A stretch of 64,000 nucleotides of DNA from Leuctra nigra (taxonomy: Eukaryota; Arthropoda; Insecta; Plecoptera; Leuctridae): contig OW203764.1 in NCBI GenBank assembly GCA_934045905.1, positions 38,375,434 to 38,439,433 of the forward strand. The letters run 5' to 3'. Every line of letters begins with the position of its first letter. Within the stretch, counting starts at the first letter, position 1. A model generated the notes under the pieces. That model did not search any database. It was not told the DNA's origin and was given only the letters and a program-made list of their open reading frames with translations. This document shows positions 1 through 11,617 of this stretch, piece after piece. The translations under genes and the position numbers were made by a program.

Positions 1-421
1 TCTTGCCAGGACGGTATTGTACATTGTACTCAAACCCTTGAAGTCTCAGCACCCATCGTTTAATTCGAGCACATGGCTTTGATCTTGTGGAGAATATAAA
101 CTCCAACGGTCGGTGATCAGTGATCAGAGTGAATGGTGCTCCAAGAATGTAGAACTGAAAACGCTCGCATGCCCAGACCAAAGCCAGAGCCTCTTTTTCT
201 ACTGCACTGTACCTGGTCTCTGCGTCTGTGAGCGCGCGACTGGCATACTCGATCACTCGTGGTCCTCCTTGTGTAGTTTGAAGTAGCACGCCGCCTAGCC
301 CATATGGGCTGGCATCAGCTACAATGAATGTCCTTTCATTCGGGTTGTAAAACGCTAATCCTGAAACTGCAGCAAGTTTTTCTTTCAGTAAAATAAAATA
401 ATTTTATTGTTCAGATCCCCA
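1..421 (-). pseudogene. gypsy-type RNase H domain fragment
   Basis: The minus-strand translation continues the pol polyprotein after RT. It shows ADASPYGLGGVL (RNase H first catalytic Asp region), then RYSAVEKEALALVWACE with the second acidic residue, then LITDHRPL with a third Asp, and ends in LQGFEYNVQYRPGK at the window edge, the usual junction toward integrase. In-frame stops at about 422 and 405 separate it from the RT frame, so the polyprotein is broken here. Recognition rests on motif order and is strong; the element as a whole is dead. Confidence 0.85.
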
Positions 422-1750
422 TTAGTACTTTACTCCAGACTTTGTTAGTTTCCTAAGTGAATGAGTAATCGTTGAGTAGCCAGGGATAAATCTCGAATTA
501 TAGCCTACTAAACCCAAGAAACTCTCCAGCTCCGAGCGATTCTTAGGTGCACGGCAGTCCACAATGGATTTGATTCGGTCCTCCAATGGTCGGACTCCTG
601 TCTTCGAAAACTTATGTCCTCTGTACGTTACTTCCTTCTGTCCAATGAAACACTTATCTGTGTTTAGTGTTAAACCTCTTTCTCGAAGAACGCTCAAAAG
701 TTTCTTCAACCGCCTGTCATGTTCCTCTGTAGATTTCCCAAAAACAATAATATCATCAATATACACTCTCACGCCCTTGCAGTCTCGAATAACATCTTGC
801 ATGATGTGTTGAAATATCTCTGGAGCACAACAGATGCCATAGAAGAGCCGCTTAAATCGATAATTACCAGCATGCGTAGCGAATGTGGTTATTTCCCTTG
901 AATCTTCCTGTAGCTGAACTTGAAGAAACGCACTCTTGAGATCAACCACACTCCACCTGGTGCACCCATGCATTGCCGCAACATCATCTTCAAACTCGGG
1001 TATCGGATGTCTCTCTCGAACAATTGCTTCGTTCGCCACCCGCATGTCAACACAAGGTCGCAAGTCACCTGATTTCTTCGTGTTTAAGACCAGTGGCGAA
1101 ACCCATGGGGTAGCCTGACTAACCTTTTCAATGATGCCTTCGTTAATCCAATCATTCATTTTCTTGTCCAGTTTGCTTCGTAGCTGATGTGGTACCCTGC
1201 GAGCTGCTTGAGCAACTGGTTGAATAGCTTGATTTACATGTAGTTTTAGCTCGTAATTCTTCAGTTTACCGACTCCAGTGAAGACCTCAGGAAACATTAC
1301 CTTCACTTTCTCAAGATTGAGTGGTTGAGCTGAGTTTTCGGTCGAGCCACCATGAGCCGTCGAACCACCATGAGCCGCAAGTCCGTTCACCTCCAAACCA
1401 AGTCGAAGAACACCCAATTTCTTGGCAGTAGCTATGCCCAGGAGCGGAAATCCTTTTCCGTCAACCACGTAGAAAGTTGTTTCCAGTTTCTCCCCTTTGT
1501 AAAACTTTACCGTAGTGTCCAATCTCCCCAACACTGTGAGTGGTTTCACGTTCCCATAAGCGAAAATCTTCTTATTCGTCGACTTAAAGGTTCCGCTGAT
1601 CTTTCCTTTGCATTTCTCCCAGGTTTCGTTATCGAGAATATTACAGGAAGCTATTGAATCAATCATGACACGAACTTCCAAGTCCCCCAGATTCAAATTG
1701 ATTAGAGCATCTGAATGTTCCTCTACGAAATTAACCCCAAAATGCGCCAT
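422..1750 (-). pseudogene. gypsy-type pol: aspartic protease and reverse transcriptase
   Basis: An open frame of 442 codons. Residues about 24-48 resemble a retropepsin: VRVMIDSIASCNILD stands where D-[ST]-G-A is expected, so the active-site glycine is replaced by isoleucine. The RT follows at about residues 160-430: PWVSPLVLNTKKSGDLRPC, DLKSAFLQVQL with the first catalytic Asp, and YIDDIIVFG (the Y-x-D-D box). The connection segment then runs to the stop at 422. The RT motifs look complete; the protease is probably inactive. The upstream gag frame ends before this one, and a gag-pol frameshift cannot be judged because gag is damaged. Small plus-strand frames across this interval are antisense shadows. 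Confidence 0.85.
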
Positions 1751-2196
1751 TGCTACTGTATATGAATGATCTGACTCACAGTCACTGCCATCAGTATCAC
1801 TTGCCTCCAGCTGTCTTACCCTAGACTTTGTTTTCTTCGTCTCCGAAAACCTCTTGCTAGGATTACTGCCGCTGTCCCTTTGGTCTCTCCGGTGATCGTC
1901 ATACCTGTGATCCTTATCGCCTGTACGGTCTTCAGAACGGCGATCCTCATAACGTCGAGCAGAACGGCGATCGTCATAACGGCGATCTTGTTCACCTCTG
2001 TGATCGGATCTTTACTACAGCATTTCGAAAAATGTCCTACCCCTTGACACTTACTGCATGTCTTGCCTCTAGCAGGACATGTTTTGTCCTGATAAAAATG
2101 TCCCGTCGACCCACAACGAAAACATTTTCGAACCTGATTGTCATTTCTTTGCACAAAATTCAGTTTATTTACATTTTCAACTTTACCCTCCATTAA

Positions 2197-2480
2197 AGCT
2201 GGGTTCCCATACTTCACATCGAATTCGCTTCCGGTTCGCTTCGCTTTCGCAAAATGGCTACCTTTTAACAAGGGAAATCGTCCATGTTTACATTCGCATG
2301 TTCCCGTGTTTCGGTTTCGTTAAAGTTGAGCCAATTTTAACTTTGACGAGACCGAAACGAAACCGAAACAAGTGAACATGCGAATGTAAACATGGACGAT
2401 TTCCTTTGTTAAAAGGTAGCCATTTTGCGAAAGCGAAGCGAACCGGAAGCGAATTCGATGCGAAGTATGGGAACCCAGCT
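2197..2480. mobile_element. Foldback MITE with TAA target duplication (PIF/Harbinger-like), inside gag
   Basis: Both ends read AGCTGGGTTCCCATACTTC in opposite orientation and the arms stay complementary over about 125 bp, so nearly the whole 284-bp element is one hairpin. It is flanked by TAA on both sides (2194-2196 and 2481-2483). TTAA offset by one base is an alternative reading. Removing it rejoins the two gag pieces. It encodes nothing. Confidence 0.8.
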
Positions 2481-2597
2481 TAACGCTGCCTGCTGCTGTG
2501 ACGTCTCTAAGCATCTTGCTATTTCTTTCGCTGTTGTCAAAGTCAAAGTGTCCCCTCGCTCCAGCAACCTAGCACGCAATTCACTGGACCGACATTT

Positions 2598-3196
2598 CTG
2601 TGGCTGGCTGGAATAACTGCTTAAGTACAAAAAGTGCAAGAATGAAATTTTTATATGTAAAATCTTTTAAAAAATCAAGGAATCCATTGGTGAAGTCAGA
2701 TTTGAAAATTTGTTATTAATAACAAATATAGATTGGCTAAAGTACAGCGTTTTTGTTACTGTTGAAAATTTTGTTCCTGGAAAAACTACCTAAGTGTAGT
2801 TAAACCACAGTCATCCATGCCGTACAGCATTAAAAATTGCTATTTCAGTGGCTGGAAAAACGACCTAAGTACTGCATTTTAAATTGGTTTTTCAGTGGCA
2901 GGAAAAACTACCTAAGTACACTTAAGCCATTCACAACACAGCGAACATACAAAGTTAATTTTAAAAACCGTGCAATTCTGGGCCTGGAAAAACGACCTAA
3001 GTACACTAATTAGTTTATTAACGGGATTTAATTAATTTAAAAAATCCTGTATATTGCTAGCATTATTATAATAACTTTCTGACAATTATATTTCAAAAAT
3101 ATTTAATAATGTAGTAGCTACAATTCAAACTGTTGATTTGGTCTCTACTGAAAAATCAGGTTTTTGTAGTTAAGCAGTTATTCCTGCCAGCCACAG
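2598..3196. mobile_element. MITE with 31-bp TIRs and 4-bp target duplication, inside gag
   Basis: Terminal inverted repeats begin CTGTGGCTGGC at 2598 and match the complement ending at 3196 in 29 of 31 positions. ATTT flanks both sides (2594-2597 and 3197-3200), and removing the element with one ATTT restores the gag reading frame. The interior carries four or five copies of a CTGGAAAAACGACCTAAGT-type motif (about 2777, 2851, 2901, 2987) related to the TIR. The superfamily is unclear; 4-bp duplications occur in several DNA-transposon groups. Confidence 0.8.
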
Positions 3197-3298
3197 ATTT
3201 AGTGACCAACTGGTCCAATACCGCTTTTTCTTCACTATAATGTTTAAAATCACAGTTTGCGCTTTCACCTTGTAATCTGGTAACAAATTGATGAACGG

Positions 3299-3383
3299 TC
3301 TCACCCTCTTTCATCTCTCACCCTCTTTCATCTCTCACCCTCTTTCATCTCTCACCCTCTTTCATCTCTCACCCTCTTTCATC
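3299..3383. repeat. 17-bp tandem repeat, five copies, within gag
   Basis: The unit TCTCACCCTCTTTCATC occurs five times without variation. Four extra copies add 68 bp, which is not a multiple of three, so the expansion shifts the gag frame. The perfect copies imply a recent expansion. Confidence 0.95.
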
Positions 3384-3699
3384 TCCATATGTGTAGTGTT
3401 CATAAGTTGAAGATTCTGGCAGCGTGTACCATATATCTTGAACATCTTGTCCAGCTTCATGAACCAGTTTAAACTTCTTTGTGACTGAATCGGAAATACC
3501 TTTAGCTCCAACAAAAATTTCAAAACTACGGATCCATCTGCTCCATCGCACGGAGACTGAAGTGTCGTCACCGTTCGCATTGAAAGTTGTTAGACTGCTG
3601 ACCTTCTCCATATACTTCCTGATTCTTTTCTTACCGAATTTAATCGCAGATTCACCGAATTTAATCAAAATCTCCCAAAATTTTCTCGCTCGTCGCCAA

Positions 3700-3858
3700 T
3701 GTAGTATTTAGAACTTTATTTATTAGATTCCTTCAATACATCTTTTAGTTAGAAAACACATGACCCAAGTTTAACAATAGCCGTGATCCGAGTCCCTAGA
3801 AAAGCATAGCCTCCTTGATCACTATAAGCACTGTACCTTGTGTACCAACTTATGAACA
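3700..3858 (-). repeat. 5' LTR of the gypsy-like element (159 bp)
   Basis: On the minus strand the segment starts TGTTCATAAG at 3858 and ends ACTACA at 3700, giving TG...CA termini, immediately before TTGGCGACGAG and gag. The length is short but known for some gypsy lineages. The other LTR lies outside the window, so neither LTR identity nor the putative 5-bp target duplication (3859-3863) can be checked here. Confidence 0.55.
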
Positions 3859-4449
3859 CTACATATATGAAGTATGTTACTAAAAAAAATAATGTTCTTT
3901 TTTCTAAACCGGAAGTGACGTCATAAATTCGCAAAATTTAGCTTATTTCATCAAATAATACTTTAAATACACATATAAATAACTTACATTGTAAAATAGA
4001 CACTACAAAATTATAATTTTAATACACAGTGTTCTCGGCCGACATAACTGAAACCGGAAGTGACGTCATATATCGAAAACGCCTGTACCGATTGCCACTG
4101 AACTAGCTCCTGTCTATTCATTCTGCAATCTATTTGAAAAATCAATTGGTATAAATGAATATACAAATTAACGGTACCGGAAATGGCGGCAGGAACCACT
4201 AAATGAAACCGGAAGTGACGTCATATATTGAAAACGGCATGACCGATTTGACGGAAATAGCGCTAATGAATTCAGAAGGTCATTCATAGATCAACTAGAT
4301 AAAACTAGATTTTTTCTTATTACCTATACCGGAAATGACGTCATAAATATGCTATATGACGTCATTAATATGCTAAATTACACTAAATGCACCACTTTAT
4401 ACTTTTAAATAGATATTTAGTAAACATTAATTGTAAATAATTATAAATT

Positions 4450-5500
4450 CAAGGTTGCAGTGTTCTCGGCCGCCATTTTCTAAAACCGGAAGTAACGTCA
4501 TATATCGAAAATGGCTGTACCGATTGCAACCAAATTTTGGAATTGTGTAGGATTAATAATTATGAATTCAAGACGACATTATTTTCGGCCGCCATTGTTT
4601 AAACCGGAAGTGACGTCATATATCGAAAACGGATGTACCGATTGCAATCAAATTTTGGAATTATGTAGGACTAATAATTATGAATTAAAGACGACATCAT
4701 TTTCGGTCGCCATTGTCAAAACCGGAAGTGACGTCATATATCGAGAACGGCTGTATCGATTGCAACTAAATTATGTAATTATGTTGGAATTATAATTATG
4801 AATTCAAGACAACATTATTTCTGGCCGCCATTTTTAAAACCGGAAGTGACGTCATTTACAGAAAACAGATGTACCGATTGCGCCTAATTATGTAATTATG
4901 TTGGACTTATAATTATGAATTCAAGACATCATTATTTCTGGCCGCCATTTTTAAAACCGGAAGTGACGTCATTTACAGAAAACAGATGTACCGATTGCGT
5001 CTAAATTATGTAATTATGTTGGACTTATAATTATGAATTCAAGACAACATTATTTCTGGCCGCCATTTTTAAAACCGTTAGTGACGTCATTTATCGAAAA
5101 CAGCTGTACCGATTGCGACTAAATTATGTAATTATATAGCCCTTATATTTATGAATTCAAGTTGACATTATTTTCGGCCGCCATTTCAAAACCGAAAGTG
5201 ACGTCATATATCGAAAAAGGTTGAAATGATTACAACCAAATTATGCAATTATGTAGGACTTATAATTATGAATTCAAGACGACATTTTTTTCGGCCGCCA
5301 TTTCAAAACCGGAAGTGACGTCATAATTTTTGGCCACTATTTCAAAACCGGAAGTGAAGTCTTAATCGAAAACGGCTGCACAGATTGCAGCTTAATTATG
5401 CAATTATGTTGCATTTATAATTATGAATTCTAGGCGGCAGTATTATCGGGCGCCATTTCTTAAACCGGAAGTGACGTCAGATATCGAAAACGGCTGGACC
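4450..5500 (-). repeat. Tandem ~120-bp units with ETS-like/CRE and YY1-like motifs
   Basis: About nine imperfect units. Each holds, in order, GGCCGCCATTT, AAACCGGAAGTGACGTCA, a TATCGAAAACGGCTGTACCGAT segment and AATTATGAATTCAAGAC. Examples of the CCGGAAGTGACGTCA core start near 4604, 4723, 4840, 4957 and 5308. A few units have single changes (GTTAGTGACGTCA near 5085). CCGGAAGT matches the ETS consensus and TGACGTCA is the CREB/ATF palindrome; whether they are bound is unknown. Confidence 0.9.
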
Positions 5501-5897
5501 GATTGTAACGAAACTAGGCTGTTCTTCTTGGATAATCATTTAAAGCTTATACCAAACGAAACTTTTCTTAGTAACCAAATCGGTTGAGGCGTATTTTTTT
5601 TAAGTAATTAGCTTCCTCCGACATGTGTTACAAGCTTGATGAATAAACTAACAAAAGAAGTGATATCCCAGCAAAAACACTCCGTGTAAAAAAAGCAGCC
5701 AAGTCTCTTTACTTTAAAAAAATTCAACACCGAAAAGGAGTGATATCAAAAAAGGAGCCAAGTCAATGACATTTCCAAATATTTAATCGTATCTTTGAAA
5801 TAAAAGTATAAACACCGAGAAATACTTTACAAAAGGACTTGGCGCATCGTTTTTTTAAAGACATTTTTCTATTCATAAGCGTAATATGCCATTTATA

Positions 5898-8254
5898 TCT
5901 AGTGGAGCGGTCGCTCCACCCAGCCAAGTCGTACTATACACTCACAGTCACTCAACATACCGTAAATGCCTAATAAACTGAGGAGCAGACCAAACACAAT
6001 TTTACTGTAAGCAACAACATGGCATTTTCGGCCTACTGGATCTTAAAATTGGAAAATCTCACATTGTTGTGAAATGTCTTAATTTCGAGCTATGGCCCAC
6101 CCCACTACATATACCAAATTTGGGAACAATAGGTTATGCCATTTGCGCGCTAGAGGACCGAGAAAACAGTGAAATTACACCACTTTCTGATTCTGAAGAT
6201 GATGATTCTGATGATATCAGGAAACCCTGTTGACAGCGCCACAGCCTAAACGGCTAAACCGATCGACCTGAAACTTTTACCACATATGCACTTTTGGCGT
6301 CTGATGATACCTTGCCACTTGTGATTTTTTGTGCCGCCATTTTTAAACCGGAAGTGACGTCATAACTCAAAAACGTCTGGACCGATTTGAACGAAATTAG
6401 CGCCATTCGATTTATATGGTCATCTATATGAAGTATCAATAAAAAAAATATTATTTTCTTATTTTCTAAACCGGAAGTGACGTCATAAATACGCAATATT
6501 TAACTTATTTCAACAAATTATACTTAAAATACGTACATAATTAACTTACATTGTAACATAGACAATACAATTTATATATTCAAGGTAGCAGTGTTCTCGG
6601 CCGCCATTCCTGAAACCGGAAGTGACGTCATATATCTAAAACGCCTGTAACGATTGCAACTGAACTAGCTCCTGCGTATTCATTCTGCTATTTATTTGAA
6701 AAATCAATTGTGAAAAATGAATAAATAAATTAATGGTACCGGAAATGGCGGCAGGAACCACTAAATGAAACCGGAAGTGACGTCATATATTACAAACGGC
6801 ATGACCGATTTTACGGAAATATAGGGATTAGGAATTCAGATGGTCGTTCATGAAGGTATCAACTAGATAAAACTAGATTGTTTTCTTATTACCTATACCG
6901 GAATTCGGCCGCTATTTCAAAACCGGAAGTGACGTCATGTATCGAAAACGGCTGGATCGATTATAACGAAACTTAAGCTATTCTTCTTGGATAATCATTT
7001 TCATCTTATACCAAACGCAACTTTTCATAGTAACCAAATCGGTTGAGGCGTATTTTTTTAAAGAAATTAGTCCCTGCTCGGACATGTGCTACAAGCTGTA
7101 TGAATAAACTAACAAAAGAAGTGATATCCCAGAAAAAACACTCCGTGTAAAAATACCAGCCAAGTCTCTTTAACTATAAAAAAAAAATAGAAGAAATCTA
7201 AAAATTCAGCACTGAAAAGGAGTGATATCAAAAAAGGAGCCAAGTCAACGAATTTTCCAAATTTTAATCGTACCATTGAAATAAAAATATCAACCCCCGA
7301 GAAATACTTAAAAAAAGGACTTGGCGCATCGTTTTTTTAAAGACATTTTTCTATTCTTAAGCTTATGCCACTCACATACTACGTAGTTCAGAAATGCCTA
7401 GAAAAATTGGGACAAAACTTTCAAATTAAATATTGAACATTCTGTAAAATATTTTAAATTTAAATATAAGTACGCAAAGAAACATAGCATTGTCTTACAA
7501 GCAATAAATACAGAACAGTTGTGTTTGTGATTGGTAGGTACCTATAGTTTTGTGGGTACATCAACATACCTACTACAGCATTATACTTTGAACCTTCTCG
7601 CCGTGTAATTAATTGCTATTAATTAACATTTTATACCAAAAAAATTCATAAATTACATAACGTATTACTTTAGATAAAAATCTAGTCAGTAATTATTTGA
7701 GCAGCATGGCTCAGTGCACTAGTCACTTATACAAATCTCATTGACGGCCTTCTTGTAATGAGCGCTTTCGCTATTTCCCTCAGTCACGATATTGAGAAGT
7801 ATGATTGATTAATATGACCCTAGAAATAGTGGCAATAACGAATAGACTAGGCCGCTTCCGTTTATTCGTTATTCGTTTATCCGTTTATTTCCTCTGAATA
7901 TTGACAAAATACCAAAACTGCCAGTAGGTAAGAGTACTAGTTATATTAAAACGTAGTATGATTCGTCGATAATGAATGTGATATACTCAGGAAAATATAC
8001 TTGTAGAGTTCTTCCTATACTTTTAGGATAGAAAAGTGTCTTTAAAAAAACGATGCGCCAAGTCCTTTTTTTAAGTATTTCTCGGGGGTTGATATTTTTA
8101 TTTCAATGGTACGATTAAAATTTGGAAAATTCGTTGACTTGGCTCCTTTTTTGATATCACTCCTTTTCAGTGCTGAATTTTTAGATTTCTTCTATTTTTT
8201 TTTTATAGTTAAAGAGACTTGGCTGGTATTTTTACACGGAGTGTTTTTTCTGGG
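5898..8254 (-). mobile_element. Fam-2 Helitron-like element, copy b (full length)
   Basis: Minus-oriented, 2357 bp. The 5' end CCCAGAAAAAACACTCCGTG is at 8254 and the 3' end is the hairpin GTGGAGCG-AC-CGCTCCAC followed by TAGA at 5898. The foldback arms are at 8250-8040 and 7120-7350. The body with CRE units is at about 6970-6340, and a small reading frame lies at 5982-6233. Flanks are TTTATA | TACAAC. Paralog e (about 41405) has exactly TTTATATACAAC, so the insertion is between A and T with no target duplication. Confidence 0.85.
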
Positions 8255-9196
8255 TACAACTGTCATTAAGAACTTTTATCATAATAGGGACACATCTTTC
8301 AATTACATATTATATATACCTACTGTAAATAATTTTCTATTTAAATATGTACACATGAAACTTGTTGCCTATGTTTGTAATAAATACACAATAGATATCT
8401 TCGTAATATTGTTTCGTGGTCAACATATTAATTAAGTCTCATGCGTTATACCTTCTCATCATGAAATAAATTTCTATTAATCCGCAATTTATAATAGTAC
8501 ATTTCACGAAGTACACAGTGACGGCACATTGAATTTCTTTAACATTTTTAACTTTATACACTTTACACTTGAAAAATATATAATAGTGTTCTATCGATAG
8601 TTAGTAATTTATTTGACAACGTTTCATGATTTCCCTCAGAGTCAAGATCATATTATGAAAAGATACCCTTCTAATATCACCATATTAACAGTGTTATAAG
8701 AATAAATATGAGCGCACTTCCTTGTTATTTAATTCTTTTACCATATCACTTATCTATTACAACATGAAATCTTTCTTCTATCGCCATTGACAAAACTATA
8801 AAATAGCAATTACTAAAAGTAGCTTGATTCATAGCTTGAGTAGCTTGATGGCTCTAATAGAAAGAGGAAAAGTACTTAAACTTGTACATTTCTTTCCACT
8901 TTTAGGATAGAAAGATGTCTTTAAAAAAACGATGCGCCAAGTCCTTTTGTAAAGTATTTCTCGGTGTTTATACTTTTATTTCAAAGATACGATTAAATAT
9001 TTGGAAATGTCATTGACTTGGCTCCTTTTTTGATATCACGATCCTTTTCGGTGTTGAATTTTTTTAAAGTAAAGAGACTTGGCTGCTTTTTTTACACGGA
9101 GTGTTTTTTCTAAGTTATTATTTACTCGAGTGAAATATTACCTGAGGAGCAAGAAATATGACTTGAGAAATCTACTCAAGAATATTCTAGGGATTG

Positions 9197-9480
9197 TTGA
9201 GCGAGCGAAGCGAGCGTCTTCTTTTGACTCTTATGACACGGACCTTTTTTTTTTTTTTTTTTTTTGTCTGCTAAATGGAGCAATAGAAATCGCACAGTTT
9301 CACCGATCGACCTGAAATTTTGCACACATGTAGAGACAACCTTCTCTGTTTGCTGACCCCAATTTTTTTTGAAATTCATTGATTGGTTAAAATTTAAATA
9401 AAAATCTCCTGATAGGCTGAAAAATGAAAATGGTCTTCGACAAATGTGATCAACCTTATATTTTGCATGGTCATTAACGT
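9197..9480 (+). mobile_element. Fam-1 Helitron-like element, 5' fragment
   Basis: Starts TTGAGCGAGCGAAGCGAGCG, then a Gly/Ala-free spacer TCTTTTGACTC, a 22-T run, and the body motif CACCGATCGACCTGAAATTTTGCAC. It matches copies at 18593 and 25122 but stops near 9480 without the CCTAG end. Confidence 0.7.
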
Positions 9481-10555
9481 GATTCATTCGATGATAAATT
9501 GTCCGCTTCCGAGCTAGATGGCGACACTGTAGTTGACTTAACAGCTATATCCGTTACAGATTAGGAATATAACATTCACACCCACTAGCCAGACTCCTCT
9601 CTTATTGGTCGCAGTGTTCTATGTGGGTCTATTGTTCAGCGCATGTTTACGCATTCCACAACGAAACGTAAGACGAGACAATTCCAGATAACAAGCATAA
9701 TGTGGTTCACGGTCATTCACCAACATCGTGAAATACGCAAATAAAAACAAGACTTCCACCACACGTACTAATTGAATACCATATTATTTTCTACTAATTG
9801 AAGATTTGAATCTTTAAAAATATTAATTAAAGTGATGCAAATAATTGCAATGAATAACAATCAATCTAAAATAAACGAGGTTAGAGGTAAATGAAGTAAA
9901 AGCTCGAGTAAAAGTCATCGTATACTAGTATTATATCGTATTTCATTATAATGTCTTGATATCACTTTTGAATAATGCAAAAATGTATGAAAAGTATTGT
10001 AGGTAGCTACAATGCTAGCTGGAGGATGATTGAACAATGACAAGCTTTTATCTTTTTAGAAATAAGTTTTTATTATTTCACGACTCAATACAACTCAAAT
10101 TTCACGAGCTCAACACAAATCAACACTGTTTCATTGTAGGTGACATTCCATCAAAATGCCACAAACAATGCCTAATTGAATAATACATCTGCGGAATATC
10201 GATAGAAAACTATTCTAGGCACGTAGTTATGTTATTTTTAATTTCTTTGGAATATTCATCCCGTGGAATATTTTAATGATCATATCGAAAGTTTCGATTC
10301 ATTTACCAGAATCTTCTTCATGACAAAATTAGCTTACAAACCAATAGGTCTATAATAATTAAACATTAAACAAAGTGCTAAAAAAATCACAATCAATCAC
10401 ACCACGGTCACCACGGTACTCTTATGGCTCTTTCTCTGCCTTAATTTGTTTGTTTGTTTGTTTGTTTGTTTGTTTGTTTTGTTTGTGTGTTTGTATTTTT
10501 GCCGGCAGAGCCGTTCAACCGATCAATCTGAAATTTATCACACACTATGTTATAA
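9481..10555. other. AT-rich interval, no gene seen
   Basis: No coding region or complete element recognised. A (TTTG)n run lies at 10446-10480. The following AGAGCCGTTCAACCGATCAATCTGAAATTT resembles the start of a degraded Fam-1 copy. Confidence 0.5.
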
Positions 10556-11140
10556 CTAGGAAAACACTCGGTGTATAACGCGTTGACGATCGAGCACCTG
10601 AATGCGCAACATCTCGAACCGATATTTTGGTACGCAAAAAACGTATACCTAACATCCAAATTAAATTTAAATATGATACACTCGATCAACATAAAAGTAC
10701 CTGCTTTTCATTGAAACTGAGATTATCCAAACTGAAACTGAGATCACTCACTCGGGTTACATAATTTGGAATAATTCCCAATCGATACCATCACAATTCT
10801 GTCAATATATTTCAAACAGTTAAAAATTTCAATAAGTGTAAACTTTCTTGACCGATTGGGCTGAAATTAGGAAAATTAAGAGAAAATGCAAAATTTGAAC
10901 TTAATCGAAGCGTTTTGATTTTCGACCAATCGTGAGATATTTTCATTTTTGAACCTATCAAAGTTCAGCTCTCAAAAACTATTCAAGAGTAAGTTAGAAT
11001 GATACCTATTGTGTGCACAATTTTAGCTCGATCGGATAAAAATTGTGACCTGTGGTGGCGGGCCAAACTTACAAACACAACAAAAAAACAGAGAAAGCGT
11101 CCAAAAGTGCACAATGGAGACGCTCGCTACGCTCGCTTAA
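10556..11140 (-). mobile_element. Fam-1 Helitron-like element, degraded full copy
   Basis: Begins CTAGGAAAACACTC (complement of the 3' end), then AACGCGTTGACGATCGAGCAC, and ends GGAGACGCTCGCTACGCTCGCTTAA (complement of the 5' end). Both ends are recognisable; the 585-bp body is shortened relative to 25122-26020. Confidence 0.7.
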
Positions 11141-11617
11141 TTATTAATGTAACCGTTTGACCTATCAACTTAAAAGCTTGCATGGTCATTCGGACAAACA
11201 TTTATAATTGAAATTTTATAGACACTTTATTCGCTTGTAAAATTTATAAAAAAAAATCAATGCAATTTAAAGAAAGACTGCTACATTGGGCTTTGACGCA
11301 TCTTGTATTCCTCTATTTTCAAGGTCTAAGCAGCAACGTTCACGCACACATTACTTCGCATGCAATAAGAAGGCTCACTTCGTAAAAAAAAAACGTTTTA
11401 CACAAAGCGTTTTCCTAGGAAACAATGTATCTAGTGTGCACGCTGTGACAATAATTTCAAATACCTAATAATAAAAAGATAATGCAATAATAATTAAGTA
11501 ATCAGTAATAAAATTATAGTATGCATACAATTTTGAAGGCAGGAATAATCTTTTCACAAATTGCATGATTTCTAAGATTTAAAAAATCTCTGTTTGTTGA
11601 GACGGGTGTTCTAAATG

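Larger units (their letters stand above)
1816..3668 (-). pseudogene. gypsy-type gag with two zinc knuckles, disrupted
   Basis: Gag can be followed in pieces. 3668-3369 holds the capsid-like start (RWSRWIRSFEIFVGAKG, then LVHEAGQDVQDIWYTLPE). 3298-3201 continues with VHQFVTRLQGESANCDF. 2597-2484 holds RSSELRARLLERGDTLTL. 2193-1816 holds the nucleocapsid with knuckle CFRCGSTGHFYQDKTC (a lengthened C-x2-C-x4-H-x6-C) and the canonical CSKCQGVGHFSKC (C-x2-C-x4-H-x4-C), followed by a basic, ITV/RITG-rich tail. The MITEs at 2197-2480 and 2598-3196 and five copies of a 17-bp unit at 3299-3383 interrupt the frame. The first Met is uncertain (3668 or about 3611). Confidence 0.8.
1..3858 (-). mobile_element. 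Ty3/gypsy-like LTR retrotransposon, 5' part, degraded and cut by window edge
   Basis: Read on the minus strand the order is LTR (3858-3700), a TTGGCGACGAG primer-binding-type sequence, gag (about 3668-1816), protease-RT (1750-422) and RNase H (421-1). This order is that of Ty3/gypsy elements. Integrase and the second LTR would lie left of position 1. The element is inactive: two MITEs sit in gag, a 17-bp tandem expansion shifts gag, and stop codons separate RT from RNase H. It abuts a Fam-2 element at 3859-3863, which it probably interrupted or truncated. The short LTR and TTGGCGACGAG sequence recall mag-like lineages, but the lineage is inference. Confidence 0.85.
3862..9114 (-). mobile_element. 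Fam-2 Helitron-like element, copy a (split by copy b)
   Basis: Minus-oriented. Its 5' end is at about 9114 (CTTAGAAAAAACACTCC, flank ATAATAA). One arm of the 5' foldback lies at 9110-8900 and the other at 5890-5660. The body with ~120-bp units runs 5500-3862. Copy b (5898-8254) is inserted in the foldback loop. The intact paralog e has the uninterrupted sequence TTTATATACAACC there. The 3' hairpin end is missing, cut at the gypsy LTR. Confidence 0.75.

Noticed and set aside
422..1750. Plus-strand frames within the gypsy pol
   Set aside because: They are antisense shadows of the RT frame and contain no motifs.
4450..5500. CRISPR-like regular repeats
   Set aside because: The units are ~120-bp imperfect tandem repeats inside a eukaryotic transposon, not short identical repeats with unique spacers.
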